Positions 28,204 to 36,899 of a stretch of 64,000 nt of DNA are shown here, one piece after another. How positions within the stretch are numbered: the stretch's first letter is position 1; every line of letters starts with the position of its first letter. This DNA comes from Phytohabitans houttuyneae. GTDB lineage: Bacteria; Actinomycetota; Actinomycetes; Mycobacteriales; Micromonosporaceae. The notes below the pieces were generated by a model that worked only from the letters and a program-made list of their open reading frames with translations, was not told where the DNA came from and searched no databases. The translations under genes were made by a program, and so were the position numbers. The stretch spans positions 4,517,001 through 4,581,000 of the forward strand of contig NZ_BLPF01000001.1 in the NCBI RefSeq assembly GCF_011764425.1. The letters are read 5' to 3'.

Positions 28204-29172
28204 ATGGCCGCGCTCGCGCCGCCGGTGGCCGCCGTCCGCACGGCGGTCCGCCAGGCGTTGCGAGGTGTCGAAGGCACGGTGCTTGTCGCCTGCTCCGGTG
28301 GCGCCGACTCGCTGGCGCTCGCCGCGGCGACCGCGTTCGTGGCGCCCCGCCAAGGGCTGCCCGCCGGGCTGGTGACCGTCGACCACGGGCTCCAGTCCGG
28401 CTCGGCCGAGCGGGCGGCCGCCGTTGCCGCGTGGGCGGCGTCGGCTGGCCTGGCGCCGGTGGAGGTCGCGACCGTCACCGTGTCCGGCGCGGGCGGTCCC
28501 GAGGCGGCCGCCCGGGACGCGCGCTACGCGGCACTCACCGAAGCGGCCATCCGGCTCGGCGCGAGCGCGGTGCTGCTCGGACACACCCGAGACGACCAGG
28601 CCGAGACGGTGCTGCTCGCGCTTGCGCGGGGCTCGGGTCCGCGGGGGATGGCGGGCATGCCGGTACGGCGTGAGGTCGGCGGTGTGGCGCTGCTGCGCCC
28701 GCTGCTCGACGTGTCCCGAGAGGACACCCGCAAGGCGTGTGCCGCCCTCGGCCTGAGCCCCTGGGAAGACCCGCACAACACCGACCCGGCGTACGCGCGT
28801 GCCCGCGTCCGCTCCGCCGCGCTGCCCGCCCTCGTCGAGGCGCTCGGTGCCGGGGTGGTCGACAACCTCGCCCGCACCGCTCGCCTGCTCGCCGCCGACG
28901 CCGCCGCGCTCGACGAGCTGGCCCGCGCCGCGCTGGAGCGTGCCCGCCGCCAGGACAGCGCGCTGGACGTCGCCGAGCTGCGGCGGCTGCCCGACGCCGT
29001 GCGTACCCGAGTGCTGCACGCCTGGGCCCGCGAGCGCGGCGCGCCTCCCGCGGCGCTCTCGCACCGCCACGTCGCGGCGCTTGACGCGCTCGTCACCGCC
29101 TGGCGCGGCCAAGGACCGGTGCATCTGCCCGGTGGTATCGCGGTGGCCCGGCGCGGCACGCTGCTCACGTGA
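28204..29172 (+). CDS. tilS: tRNA(Ile)-lysidine synthase
   Basis: A 322-residue TilS, which attaches lysine to C34 of tRNA-Ile(CAU) so that AUA is read as isoleucine. The PP-loop ATPase motif is SGGADS at about 30-35, followed by VDHGLQSGSAE (about 60) and LLGHTRDDQAET (about 118-130). As in other Actinobacteria the C-terminal tRNA-binding extension of E. coli TilS is missing. ATG at 28204 follows the DUF2342 stop by nine bases; its TGA overlaps the ggt start by four. Confidence 0.94.
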   Translation: MAALAPPVAAVRTAVRQALRGVEGTVLVACSGGADSLALAAATAFVAPRQGLPAGLVTVDHGLQSGSAERAAAVAAWAASAGLAPVEVATVTVSGAGGPEAAARDARYAALTEAAIRLGASAVLLGHTRDDQAETVLLALARGSGPRGMAGMPVRREVGGVALLRPLLDVSREDTRKACAALGLSPWEDPHNTDPAYARARVRSAALPALVEALGAGVVDNLARTARLLAADAAALDELARAALERARRQDSALDVAELRRLPDAVRTRVLHAWARERGAPPAALSHRHVAALDALVTAWRGQGPVHLPGGIAVARRGTLLT

Positions 29173-30740
29173 TCTTTCACCGCCACAAGCCGCTGTACGC
29201 CCCGCGCGGCGCCGTCGCCACAAGCCAGCCACTGGCCGCCTCGGCCGGCCTCGACGTGCTCCGCCGCGGTGGCAACGCGGTCGACGCTGCGGTCGCCACC
29301 GCCATCGCGCTGACAGTCGTACAGCCCGGCTCCAACGACATCGGCGGCGACCTCTTCGCGATCGTGTGGGACGGCACCCGCCTGCACGGCCTCAACGCCT
29401 CGGGCCGCTCGCCCGCCGCCCTCACGCCCGACCTGGTGCCCGGCGGCATGCCGGAGCGGGGGTGGCCGCCGGTCACCGTGCCGGGCGCTCCCGCCGGCTG
29501 GCGCGACCTGCACGCCCGATTCGGCGCGCTGCCCTTCGCCGACCTCTTCACCGACGCGATCACGTACGCCGAACGCGGCTACCCGGTCTCATCCGAGATC
29601 GCCGGCGCCTGGGCCCGCTCGGTTGCCGAGTACCAGGAGTTGGCCGGCGAGGAGTACACCGAGTGGGGCCGGATCTTCACCACTGGCGCGGGGCGCGCCC
29701 CCGGTGTGGGTGAGCGGTGGGCCAACCCGGACGCCGCGCGCACCCTGCGGCTGATCGCGGAGACCGGCGCCGACGCCTTCTACACCGGAGAGGTGGCGTC
29801 CGCGCTGGCCGAGCACGCCGCGCGGACCGGTGGGCTGATCACCGCCGACGACCTCGCCGCGCACTCGTCGAGCTGGGTCGAGCCGATCTCTGTCGGCTAC
29901 CGGGGGCACGAGGTGTGGGAGCTGCCGCCCAACGGGCAGGGCGTCGCCGCGCTCATCGGGCTCGGCATCCTTGACGGTGTCGACCTCGGCGCGCTGCCGC
30001 CGGCCGAGCGCCTGCACTGGCAGATCGAGGCGATGAAGCTCGGCTTCGCCGACGCGTTCGCCTATGTGGCTGACCCCGATCGGGTGGTCGTACCGCCCTC
30101 GGCGCTGCTCGCGCCGGACTACCTTGCCGCCCGCCGCGCCGAGATCGGTGAGCGCGCCGCGGTACCGGCGGCCGGCGACCCGGCCCGCGGCGGCACCGTC
30201 TACCTCTGCGCCGCCGACGCGGAAGGCCTGATGGTGAGCCTCATCCAGTCCAACTACATGGGCTTCGGGTCATTTGTCGCGGTACCCGGCTACGGCTTCG
30301 GCCTGCAGAACCGCGGCCTCGGCTTCCGCGCCGACCCGGACCACCCGAACGGGGTCGGGCCCGGCCGCCGCCCCTTCCACACGATCATCCCCGGCTTTCT
30401 GACCAGGGGAGGTGCCCCGGTCGGGCCGTTCGGCGTGATGGGCGGGCACATGCAGCCGCAGGGCCACCTCCAGCTCATCACGTCCACCGTGGACGGCCTC
30501 GACCCGCAGGCGGCGCTCGGTGCACCCCGCTGGTACTGGCGGTCCGGCCGCGCCGTGCTCGTCGAGGAAGGACTGTCCGACCCGGCGACACTGTCCGACC
30601 TGGAGGCCCGCGGCCACGAGCTCACCGTCGTGCGCGAGCCCTCCACCTTCGGGTACGGCCAGGCGATCTGGCGCCTCCCCGGCGGCGGATACGTGGCAGG
30701 CTCCGAACCACGTGCGGACGGCTGCGCCGCCGGCTACTAG
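29169..30740 (+). CDS. Gamma-glutamyltransferase family protein
   Basis: A 523-residue Ntn-hydrolase proenzyme of the gamma-glutamyltranspeptidase family. The auto-processing site is RGGTVYLCAAD; Thr343 would be the new N-terminal nucleophile. The N-terminal part shows ASAGLDVLRRGGNAVDAAVA (about 25-44) and GSNDIGGDLFA. No signal peptide is seen, so it is probably cytosolic, and it may be a hydrolase rather than a glutathione enzyme. GTG overlaps the tilS stop by four bases. With the convergent regulator it sits between tilS and hpt, which are closer neighbours in many relatives. Confidence 0.9.
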   Translation: MIFHRHKPLYAPRGAVATSQPLAASAGLDVLRRGGNAVDAAVATAIALTVVQPGSNDIGGDLFAIVWDGTRLHGLNASGRSPAALTPDLVPGGMPERGWPPVTVPGAPAGWRDLHARFGALPFADLFTDAITYAERGYPVSSEIAGAWARSVAEYQELAGEEYTEWGRIFTTGAGRAPGVGERWANPDAARTLRLIAETGADAFYTGEVASALAEHAARTGGLITADDLAAHSSSWVEPISVGYRGHEVWELPPNGQGVAALIGLGILDGVDLGALPPAERLHWQIEAMKLGFADAFAYVADPDRVVVPPSALLAPDYLAARRAEIGERAAVPAAGDPARGGTVYLCAADAEGLMVSLIQSNYMGFGSFVAVPGYGFGLQNRGLGFRADPDHPNGVGPGRRPFHTIIPGFLTRGGAPVGPFGVMGGHMQPQGHLQLITSTVDGLDPQAALGAPRWYWRSGRAVLVEEGLSDPATLSDLEARGHELTVVREPSTFGYGQAIWRLPGGGYVAGSEPRADGCAAGY

Positions 30741-31699
30741 GCCGCCGGCTCGCGCTCCCGGAACGTCGTGCGGTACGCCTGCGGCGTCGCGCCCACCCGC
30801 CGGGTGAAGTGGTGGCGCATCGTGGCCGTGTCGCCGAACCCGGCGCGGGTCGCGATCGCCTCGACGCCCAGGTCGGTGTCCTCCAGCAGCCGGCGGGCGA
30901 GCAGCACCCGCTGGTTGGTCAGCCAGTCGTGCGGCGTCGTGCCGGTCTCGGCCCGGAAGCGGCGGGCGAACGTCCGCGGTGCCATGTGCGCCCGCGCGGC
31001 CAGCTCGTCCACCGTGACCGTCTGGTCGAGGTGGGTCATCAGCCAGGTGAGCACGGGCTCCAGCGTCGCCGCCTCGGGTGTCTTGGGCATCGGGGCCTCG
31101 ACGTACTGCCGCTGGCCACCGTCGCGGTGTGGCGGCACGACCATGCGGCGGGCGAGCTTGGTGGCCAGCGCCGAGCCGTGCTCCTGGCGCACCAGGTGCA
31201 GGGCCGCGTCGATGCCCGCGGCGGTGCCGGCGCTGGTGAGCAGGTTGCCGTCCTGCACGTACAGCGAGTCGCAGTGCACCTTCGCCTTCGGGAAGCGCTC
31301 CTGCAGCTCGTCCACGTACTTCCAGTGGGTGGTGCAGTCCCGCCCGTCGAGCAGCCCCGCCTCGCCGAGCACGAAGGAGCCGGAGCAGACGCTCATCACG
31401 TACGCCCCGCGGGCGTTCGCGCGGCGCAGCGCGTCGAGCACGTCCGGCGGGATGAGGAAGCCGTCGCCGTGGGCGGGCACCGCCACGAGGTCGGCCGTCT
31501 CGACCGCGGTCAGGTCGGACTCGGGCGAGATCTCGAAGCCCGACTTCGTGCGCACCGGCTTGCCGTCTGAGCTGCACACATCGAAGCGGTACAGCGGGAA
31601 GCCGTCGTCCGACCGGTCGGTGCCGAAGACCTCACAGAGCACGCCGAGCTCGAAGGCGGCGACCCCGTCGGACACGATTACTGCCACGTTGCGAAGCAT
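30737..31699 (-). CDS. GlxA-type transcriptional regulator (DJ-1/PfpI domain plus AraC HTH)
   Basis: A 320-residue regulator. The N-terminal DJ-1/PfpI-like domain (about 1-190) has VAVIVSDGVAAFELGV and the nucleophile-elbow-like SVCSGSFVLGEAG (Cys near 105). The C-terminal AraC domain (about 215-315) has two HTH motifs, VDELAARAHMAPRTFARRF and IATRAGFGDTATMRHHF. The ligand is unknown. Start ATG 31699 matches a leaderless-type -10 just upstream. Its stop overlaps that of the convergent ggt gene by four bases. Confidence 0.92.
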   Translation of the reverse strand: MLRNVAVIVSDGVAAFELGVLCEVFGTDRSDDGFPLYRFDVCSSDGKPVRTKSGFEISPESDLTAVETADLVAVPAHGDGFLIPPDVLDALRRANARGAYVMSVCSGSFVLGEAGLLDGRDCTTHWKYVDELQERFPKAKVHCDSLYVQDGNLLTSAGTAAGIDAALHLVRQEHGSALATKLARRMVVPPHRDGGQRQYVEAPMPKTPEAATLEPVLTWLMTHLDQTVTVDELAARAHMAPRTFARRFRAETGTTPHDWLTNQRVLLARRLLEDTDLGVEAIATRAGFGDTATMRHHFTRRVGATPQAYRTTFREREPAA

Positions 31700-31705
31700 G
31701 CTGCC

Positions 31706-31711
31706 ACCCTA
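31706..31711 (-). promoter_or_regulatory. Putative -10 element of a leaderless promoter for the GlxA-type regulator
   Basis: On the minus strand TAGGGT ends six bases before the ATG at 31699; AT-rich TTAAAATCC lies about 20 bases further upstream. Confidence 0.4.
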
Positions 31712-31859
31712 CTCCAGACTTGGCAGGATTTTAAGGGTCAATGGCATTGCTGCCACTGGGCTCGCTCGGGGGTGCGGCGGAAACTAGATACAGACGTCCG
31801 GTGCGCACCGGCGGCAGACCTCAAAGAGAGACCCAAACCTTCGGGAAGGTTGAGCCGCC

Positions 31860-32000
31860 ATGGAACTCTTCGTACTCCTGTTGTTCTTCGTCGTCCTCGC
31901 GATCGCCTCGATCTTCGGGTGGACCTCCGACAGCCGCGACTCCGCGGACTGGAAGCCCTCCGAAAGCGGTCGCCGGCGCAGCCGCCCGCGGCTGATCTAG
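31860..32000 (+). CDS. Small membrane protein, 46 residues
   Basis: ATG at 31860 opens a 46-codon frame: a hydrophobic helix (MELFVLLLFFVVLAIASIFGW, written without its last residues here as MELFVLLLFFVVLAIASI) followed by an acidic turn, TSDSRDSADWKPSE, and a basic tail. GGGAAGG lies about ten bases upstream. Composition and hydrophobic-then-charged design argue for a real single-pass protein with the tail in the cytosol. No family was recognised with certainty. It lies between the GlxA-type regulator (divergent) and hpt (same strand). Confidence 0.6.
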   Translation: MELFVLLLFFVVLAIASIFGWTSDSRDSADWKPSESGRRRSRPRLI

Positions 32001-32127
32001 GCCCTGTTGGGAAAATCCTTGCCGGGCTGTGCCGGGCCCAGACGAGGGCCTAACCCGCAGCCCACGTGGCCCGCGACGGCCATGACCCGGGCGAAGGGCC
32101 AGGAGCCGCATACGGCAGGCTTAGGCA

Positions 32128-32703
32128 ATGACCGACGGCTCCTGGTACGACGCCGACATCGATCGTGTGATCATCACCGAAGCGCAGATCCGAGAAAAAA
32201 TCGCAGAGCTCGCCAAGCAGGTGTCCGCCGACTACACAACGGTCGAAGACGGACTCCTGCTTGTCTGCGTGCTCAAGGGCGCCGTGATGTTCATGGCTGA
32301 CTTCGCCCGCGCGCTCGGCCGGCATGGTCCGGCCGCCGACCTCGAGTTCATGGCCGTCTCGTCGTACGGGCAGGGCACCACCTCGTCGGGCACCGTGCGC
32401 ATCCTCAAGGACCTCGACCGGGACGTCGCCGGGCGGCACGTGGTCGTGGTCGAGGACATCGTCGACTCCGGGCTCACGCTCTCCTGGCTGCTGCGGTACC
32501 TGGCCTCCCGCAAGGCGGCGAGTGTCGAGGTCGTGACGCTGCTGCGCAAGCCGGAGGCGGTGAAGGTGTCGATCCCGGTCAAGTACGTCGGTTTTGACAT
32601 CCCCAACGAGTTCGTCGTCGGCTACGGGCTCGACTTCGCCGAGCGCTACCGCGAGCTGCCCTTCGTGGGCGTGCTCAAGCCTGACGTGTACGCCCGCGCT
32701 TAA
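32128..32703 (+). CDS. hpt: Hypoxanthine phosphoribosyltransferase
   Basis: A 191-residue type I phosphoribosyltransferase for purine salvage, converting hypoxanthine or guanine plus PRPP to IMP or GMP. The PRPP-binding motif is VVVVEDIVDSGLTLSWL (about 105-121), with flexible-loop SSYGQGT near 75 and LLVCVLKGAVMF near 46. ATG at 32128 starts the usual N terminus. The hpt-ftsH order is conserved across Actinobacteria; here 327 non-coding bases separate them. Confidence 0.96.
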   Translation: MTDGSWYDADIDRVIITEAQIREKIAELAKQVSADYTTVEDGLLLVCVLKGAVMFMADFARALGRHGPAADLEFMAVSSYGQGTTSSGTVRILKDLDRDVAGRHVVVVEDIVDSGLTLSWLLRYLASRKAASVEVVTLLRKPEAVKVSIPVKYVGFDIPNEFVVGYGLDFAERYRELPFVGVLKPDVYARA

Positions 32704-33030
32704 GGCCAGATGTCCATTTGGGCGGGAACGCACAGCCTACTCTCAGGAAGCTCCGCCACCTGCGAAAATGTCCAGCGGGGCGGCGACGTTGCGCCTCGTT
32801 TGCGCAGTTTGCTAGTGCGGCGCCTGATCCGGGAGCCGCAGCGTGCCCTGCGGGGTGTACCTTCGAATGACCGATGGCGTGGCTCGTCGGCGCTGAGGCG
32901 AACACCCCGAAGTGAGTGTCGCGATCGCTGACGAGGCGGCCGCGGCGGCCGTAGATCTTGCGGCACACGTAATCAGACGGTCAGGACGTCGATCAGGAGG
33001 GTCCGGGCGCCAAGCGCGCTCGACAACAGT
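32704..33030 (+). other. Long ftsH leader region, no gene found
   Basis: This 327-base gap between hpt and ftsH has no convincing reading frame. It contains a GCGATCGC palindrome (near 32918) and an imperfect GCGGCCGC-rich inverted repeat near 32940-32952. GGAGGG at about 32996-33001 is some 30 bases before the ftsH ATG, too far to act as a normal ribosome binding site. A long structured 5' leader is possible. Confidence 0.4.
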
Positions 33031-35085
33031 ATGGAACGTACGCGTTTCTTCCGCCGCCCGGTGGTCTGGATCATCCTGGTGATCATCGGTGCGATTGCGC
33101 TCAGCTCGTTTTTCACCAGCGGCCCGAGCTACCACAAGGTGGACACCTCTGTGGCGCTCCAGCAGCTCAACTCGACGGGCGGCATAAAGAAGGCAGTCTT
33201 CAAGGACAAGGAGCAGACGCTCCAGCTTGACCTGCAAAACAGGGCCAAGTTCGGTGACACCGAGACCGACAAGATCCAGGCGCAGTTCCCGTACGAGGTC
33301 GGCGACGACATCTGGAACGACGTCCTCGAGGCGCAGAGCGCCGGCCGGATCCAGGGCCCGGTCAACACCGAGGTCTCCGAAGACAGCGTCTTCCTCACCT
33401 TGCTGGTCAACCTGCTGCCGATCGCGGTGCTGGTGATCCTGCTCCTGCTCTTCATGTCGCAGATGCAGGGCGGCGGCTCCCGGGTGCTCAACTTCGGCAA
33501 GTCCAAGGCCAAGATGATCACCAAGGACACGCCGAAGACCACGTTCGCCGACGTGGCCGGCGCCGAAGAGGCCGTCGAGGAGCTCCACGAGATCAAGGAC
33601 TTCCTGCAAAACCCGGCCAAGTACCAGGCGCTCGGCGCCAAGATCCCGAAGGGCGTGCTGCTCTTCGGCCCGCCCGGTACCGGCAAGACCCTGCTGGCGC
33701 GCGCGGTGGCCGGCGAGGCGGGCGTGCCGTTCTACTCGATCTCCGGTTCCGACTTCGTCGAAATGTTCGTCGGTGTCGGTGCCTCCCGGGTCCGCGACCT
33801 GTTCGAGCAGGCCAAGTCCAACGCACCGGCGATCGTCTTCGTCGACGAGATCGACGCCGTCGGCCGCCACCGCGGCGCCGGCATGGGTGGCGGTCACGAC
33901 GAGCGCGAGCAGACGCTCAACCAGCTCCTCGTCGAGATGGACGGCTTCGACACCAAGGGCGGCGTCATCCTGATCGCCGCCACCAACCGGCCCGACATCC
34001 TCGACCCGGCGCTGCTGCGTCCCGGCCGCTTCGACCGGCAGATCGCCGTCGACAGTCCGGACATGGAGGGCCGCAAGGCGATCCTGCGGGTGCACGCCAA
34101 GGGCAAGCCGTTCACGCCCGATGTCGACCTCGACTCGGTCGCCCGCCGCACGCCGGGCTTCACCGGCGCCGACCTGGCCAACGTGATCAACGAGGCCGCG
34201 CTGCTGACCGCACGCCACGACAAGCGCGCGATCACCAACGACAACCTCGAAGAGTCGATCGACCGCGTGGTGGCCGGCCCGCAGCGCCGCACCCGGGTCA
34301 TGAGCGACCACGAAAAGAAGATCACCGCGTACCACGAGGGCGGTCACGCCCTGGTCGCGTATGCGCTGCCGCACTCCGCTCCGGTGCACAAGGTGACGAT
34401 CCTGTCCCGCGGCCGGTCGCTGGGTCACACGCTGGTCCTCCCGACCGAGGACAAGTACACCCAGACCCGGGCCGAGATGATCGACACGTTGGCGTACGCG
34501 CTGGGTGGCCGGGCGGCCGAGGAGCTTGTCTTCCACGAGCCGACCACGGGCGCGGGCAACGACATCGAAAAGGCCACCGCGCTGGCCCGGGCGATGATCA
34601 CGCAGTACGGCATGAGCTCCAAGCTCGGCGCGGTCAAGTACGGCACGAGCGGCGACGAGCCGTTCCTCGGCCGGACCATGGGCCACGAAAAGGACTACTC
34701 CGACGCGGTGGCCGCCGAGATCGACGCCGAGGTGCGGGCGCTGATCGAGCTGGCTCACGACGAGGCGTGGGAGATCCTGGTCGAGTACCGCGACGTGCTC
34801 GACAGCCTCGTGCTGGAGCTGATGGAGAAGGAGACCATCTCCCAGACCGACATGGCCCGCATCTGCGCTCGCGTGGTCAAGCGGCCGCCGATGGCTCCGT
34901 ACAACGGCTTCGGCAAGCGCCAGCCCTCCAACGAGCCGCCGGTGTTGACGCCGGGCGAGAAGGACGCGCTGAAGGCGCAGGCCCAGGCCGACGGCGCGCA
35001 GGCCACCGTGGGCGGGGGTCTCCCAACTCCTCGGACGGTTCCCACTGAAGACCACCGACGCTGGGGCGTCGTCGACCGAGCCTGA
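33031..35085 (+). CDS. ftsH: ATP-dependent zinc metalloprotease FtsH
   Basis: A 684-residue AAA+ membrane protease for quality control of membrane and cytosolic proteins. Two N-terminal membrane helices (about 8-28 and 125-147) flank a small outer domain. Walker A GPPGTGKT is near 213, Walker B FVDEID near 270, the second-region-of-homology arginines in [10 protein letters not shown] near 328, and the zinc site HEGGH at 435-439 (HEGGH replaces HEAGH). The C-terminal tail is about 60 residues of low complexity. ATG 33031 has no close Shine-Dalgarno sequence. The gene end overlaps the folE coding frame. Confidence 0.97.
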   Translation: MERTRFFRRPVVWIILVIIGAIALSSFFTSGPSYHKVDTSVALQQLNSTGGIKKAVFKDKEQTLQLDLQNRAKFGDTETDKIQAQFPYEVGDDIWNDVLEAQSAGRIQGPVNTEVSEDSVFLTLLVNLLPIAVLVILLLLFMSQMQGGGSRVLNFGKSKAKMITKDTPKTTFADVAGAEEAVEELHEIKDFLQNPAKYQALGAKIPKGVLLFGPPGTGKTLLARAVAGEAGVPFYSISGSDFVEMFVGVGASRVRDLFEQAKSNAPAIVFVDEIDAVGRHRGAGMGGGHDEREQTLNQLLVEMDGFDTKGGVILIAATNRPDILDPALLRPGRFDRQIAVDSPDMEGRKAILRVHAKGKPFTPDVDLDSVARRTPGFTGADLANVINEAALLTARHDKRAITNDNLEESIDRVVAGPQRRTRVMSDHEKKITAYHEGGHALVAYALPHSAPVHKVTILSRGRSLGHTLVLPTEDKYTQTRAEMIDTLAYALGGRAAEELVFHEPTTGAGNDIEKATALARAMITQYGMSSKLGAVKYGTSGDEPFLGRTMGHEKDYSDAVAAEIDAEVRALIELAHDEAWEILVEYRDVLDSLVLELMEKETISQTDMARICARVVKRPPMAPYNGFGKRQPSNEPPVLTPGEKDALKAQAQADGAQATVGGGLPTPRTVPTEDHRRWGVVDRA

Positions 35086-35731
35086 TGGCGACGGCGACGA
35101 CGCCCTGGACTATCTGGCGGCCCGGCTCGTCGACGGCAAGCTGAGCGGTGGCCCGGTCGAGGAGGCCGTCGACCTCGCGCGGATCGAAAAGGCCGTACGC
35201 GAGATCCTGATCGCCGTCGGTGAAGACCCGGACCGCGACGGCCTGCAGCGTACGCCGGCACGGGTCGCGCGAGCCTACGCCGAGCTCTTCGCCGGCCTGC
35301 GCGTCGATCCGCGGAAGGTGCTGACCACCGCGTTCGAGGCCAACCACGAGGAGCTGGTGCTGGTCCGCGACATCGAGGTGATGTCGCTGTGCGAGCACCA
35401 TCTGCTGCCGTTCCGGGGAGTCGCGCACATCGGGTACATCCCGGGCGACGACGGCCGCATCACCGGCCTGTCCAAGCTCGCCCGGCTCGTCGAGGTGTAC
35501 GCCCGGCGCCCTCAGGTCCAGGAGCGGCTGACCGCCCAGATCGCCAATCTGCTGATGGACCGGCTCCAGCCCCGTGGCGTGATCGTGGTACTGGAGTGCG
35601 AGCACATGTGCATGGCCATGCGCGGCATCCAGAAGGCCGGCGCCAAGACCATCACCTCCGCCGTGCGCGGCCTCCTCCAGCGCGACGCAAAGTCCCGCGC
35701 CGAGGCGATGAGCCTCATCATGGCGGGCTGA
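35045..35731 (+). CDS. folE: GTP cyclohydrolase I, start codon unclear
   Basis: FolE makes dihydroneopterin triphosphate from GTP, first step of folate synthesis. Zinc and active-site motifs are intact: CEHHLLPF, then [15 protein letters not shown], with the family [18 protein letters not shown] region upstream. That conserved N-terminal region is in frame only back to 34973 and holds no ATG, GTG or TTG before 35318, which lies inside the fold. Two readings are possible: a CTG start at 35045 (LKTTDA, GGACGG six bases upstream; used here), or ATG 35085, which overlaps the ftsH stop and would be in frame if one base were missing shortly after it. Confidence 0.85.
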   Translation: MKTTDAGASSTEPDGDGDDALDYLAARLVDGKLSGGPVEEAVDLARIEKAVREILIAVGEDPDRDGLQRTPARVARAYAELFAGLRVDPRKVLTTAFEANHEELVLVRDIEVMSLCEHHLLPFRGVAHIGYIPGDDGRITGLSKLARLVEVYARRPQVQERLTAQIANLLMDRLQPRGVIVVLECEHMCMAMRGIQKAGAKTITSAVRGLLQRDAKSRAEAMSLIMAG

Positions 35732-35883
35732 CCGCGCGATCGGGCTTGTCCCGCGGACCCGGCAGCGGAGGGCGGGGATTTCGGCGAGCGCCAGCTCGCC
35801 GCCGGCCTCCGCGGTGCCCACGGGAGTGAACGGTCCGCAGCTGGCGCGGACGCGGGCAAATCCTTCTATTTCAAATGATCCGG

Positions 35884-35942
35884 GCTACCGCGGCGTCCGT
35901 CGTGGTCCAGACCGTCGCTCCCGCGGCCTCGCCCTCCGCGGT
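35884..35942 (+). repeat. Dispersed 60-base repeat, copy B
   Basis: Second copy of the element at 17988-18047 (53 of 60 positions equal, one gap, all substitutions transitions). It lies in the 244-base gap between folE and the convergent cassette gene, the left boundary of the block inserted between folE and folP. A GCGGAGGGCG word near 35765 is the inverse of part of the repeat core. Confidence 0.7.
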
Positions 35943-35975
35943 GGTCGATCTGAGCCCAACCGCCAGCTGCGCCGG

Positions 35976-36236
35976 CTAGATGATCGCGCGGAAGCGGTCG
36001 GCGGCGTCCATGGCGCCGCGGGCGAGGGTCTGCGCCTCGTCCAGCCGCTGTTTCGCCTGCTCCAGCCGCGAGATCGCGTCCAGCACGCTCGGGTGCACGG
36101 CGCCGACAGTGGTCAGCCGCAGCCGGGCCAGGGCCTCGTCGAGCTGGTCGGTCACGCCACGCAGGCTGGCCACCGCCCGGCTGGTCTGGTCGACCGACGC
36201 GGCCACCTGCGCCTTGACCTCTTCGACACTCGGCAT
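35976..36236 (-). CDS. Small helical-hairpin protein of an FtsK/SpoIIIE cassette
   Basis: An 86-residue, wholly helical protein: an amphipathic helix (about 3-40), a turn around TTVGAVHPS (42-50) and a second helix (51-85). Size and hairpin layout recall WXG100/ESAT-6 proteins, but there is no WXG and no C-terminal YxxxD/E, so this is only a structural analogy. ATG at 36234-36236 is chosen because the coiled region starts there. It is the last gene of a three-gene leftward set with a coiled-coil membrane protein and an FtsK-type ATPase, five bases apart. Function unknown. Confidence 0.7.
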   Translation of the reverse strand: MPSVEEVKAQVAASVDQTSRAVASLRGVTDQLDEALARLRLTTVGAVHPSVLDAISRLEQAKQRLDEAQTLARGAMDAADRFRAII

Positions 36237-36241
36237 GGTGC

Positions 36242-36886
36242 CTATCTCACCAGGTTGAGCAGGCCGACGCCCATGCAGGTCGCGATGATCGGCGCAAAAC
36301 AGACCGCCACACCGAACAGTGGCGTGCGGTCGACCTTTTCGCCCGCCGGCGGGACGAACGCCAGGCCGATCGTGAGCCACCCCAGCCCGAACGCGGCCGC
36401 GGGCATCGTCAGTCCACAGAGGACGGCGTAAAGCACGAGGTCGGTGTCGGCCGTGAGGTAGAGGGCCACCTGCACGATCAGCACCACGACCGCAAAGGGC
36501 CCGTACACGATCAGGTTGCGCAGCCAGGCCGGCGTCTCCCCGCGCGACCCGATCGGCATGGCGCCGTGCTCGGTCGCGTCCGCGGCGTTCGCGGTGGCGC
36601 GGGCCTGCCGCAGCGCCGCCAGCACCGCCGGTGGTCCACCCGCCATGGCATGCGCGGCACCGGCCACGTCCGCGGGTGATGGCTGCAGAGCGGCATCGGG
36701 TACACCCTGGGCCAGCAGCTTGGCCCGCTGCGGTGCCAGCCGCGCGCGGACCCCGGCCAGCTCCTCGTGCGCGGCGCGCACCGTCTGGGCCTGCTCGCCA
36801 GCGGCGGCGGCCACGCCCCGGCGGACCGCGTCGAGGCGCTGGGCAGCGGTCAGGTACTCGTTCCAGGCCTCGTCGTTGGTCCTCAT
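36242..36886 (-). CDS. Coiled-coil membrane protein of the FtsK/SpoIIIE cassette
   Basis: A 214-residue protein with a charged helical N-terminal half (about 1-60 coiled coil) and three membrane helices (about 124-145, 150-177, 189-212). No enzymatic motif was recognised. It is 13 bases downstream of the FtsK-type ATPase gene and five upstream of the 86-residue gene. A membrane platform for the ATPase is the natural inference, as the ATPase itself has no membrane helix. Confidence 0.75.
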   Translation of the reverse strand: MRTNDEAWNEYLTAAQRLDAVRRGVAAAAGEQAQTVRAAHEELAGVRARLAPQRAKLLAQGVPDAALQPSPADVAGAAHAMAGGPPAVLAALRQARATANAADATEHGAMPIGSRGETPAWLRNLIVYGPFAVVVLIVQVALYLTADTDLVLYAVLCGLTMPAAAFGLGWLTIGLAFVPPAGEKVDRTPLFGVAVCFAPIIATCMGVGLLNLVR

Positions 36887-36899
36887 CCGGCAGTCGGTT

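Noticed and set aside
27286-29232. A 648-codon leftward frame opposite DUF2342 and tilS
   Set aside because: Antisense shadow; it crosses two conserved genes and has no domain.
32812-35055. A 747-codon leftward frame opposite ftsH
   Set aside because: Antisense shadow of ftsH; His/Val/Gly-rich and without any recognisable domain.
35085-35146. ATG 35085 as the folE start in the sequence as written
   Set aside because: As written it is in a different frame and reaches a stop after about 20 codons; it would need a one-base correction.
35976-36236. The 86-residue protein as a true WXG100 protein
   Set aside because: No WXG motif in the turn and no C-terminal YxxxD/E signal; only size and hairpin topology agree.
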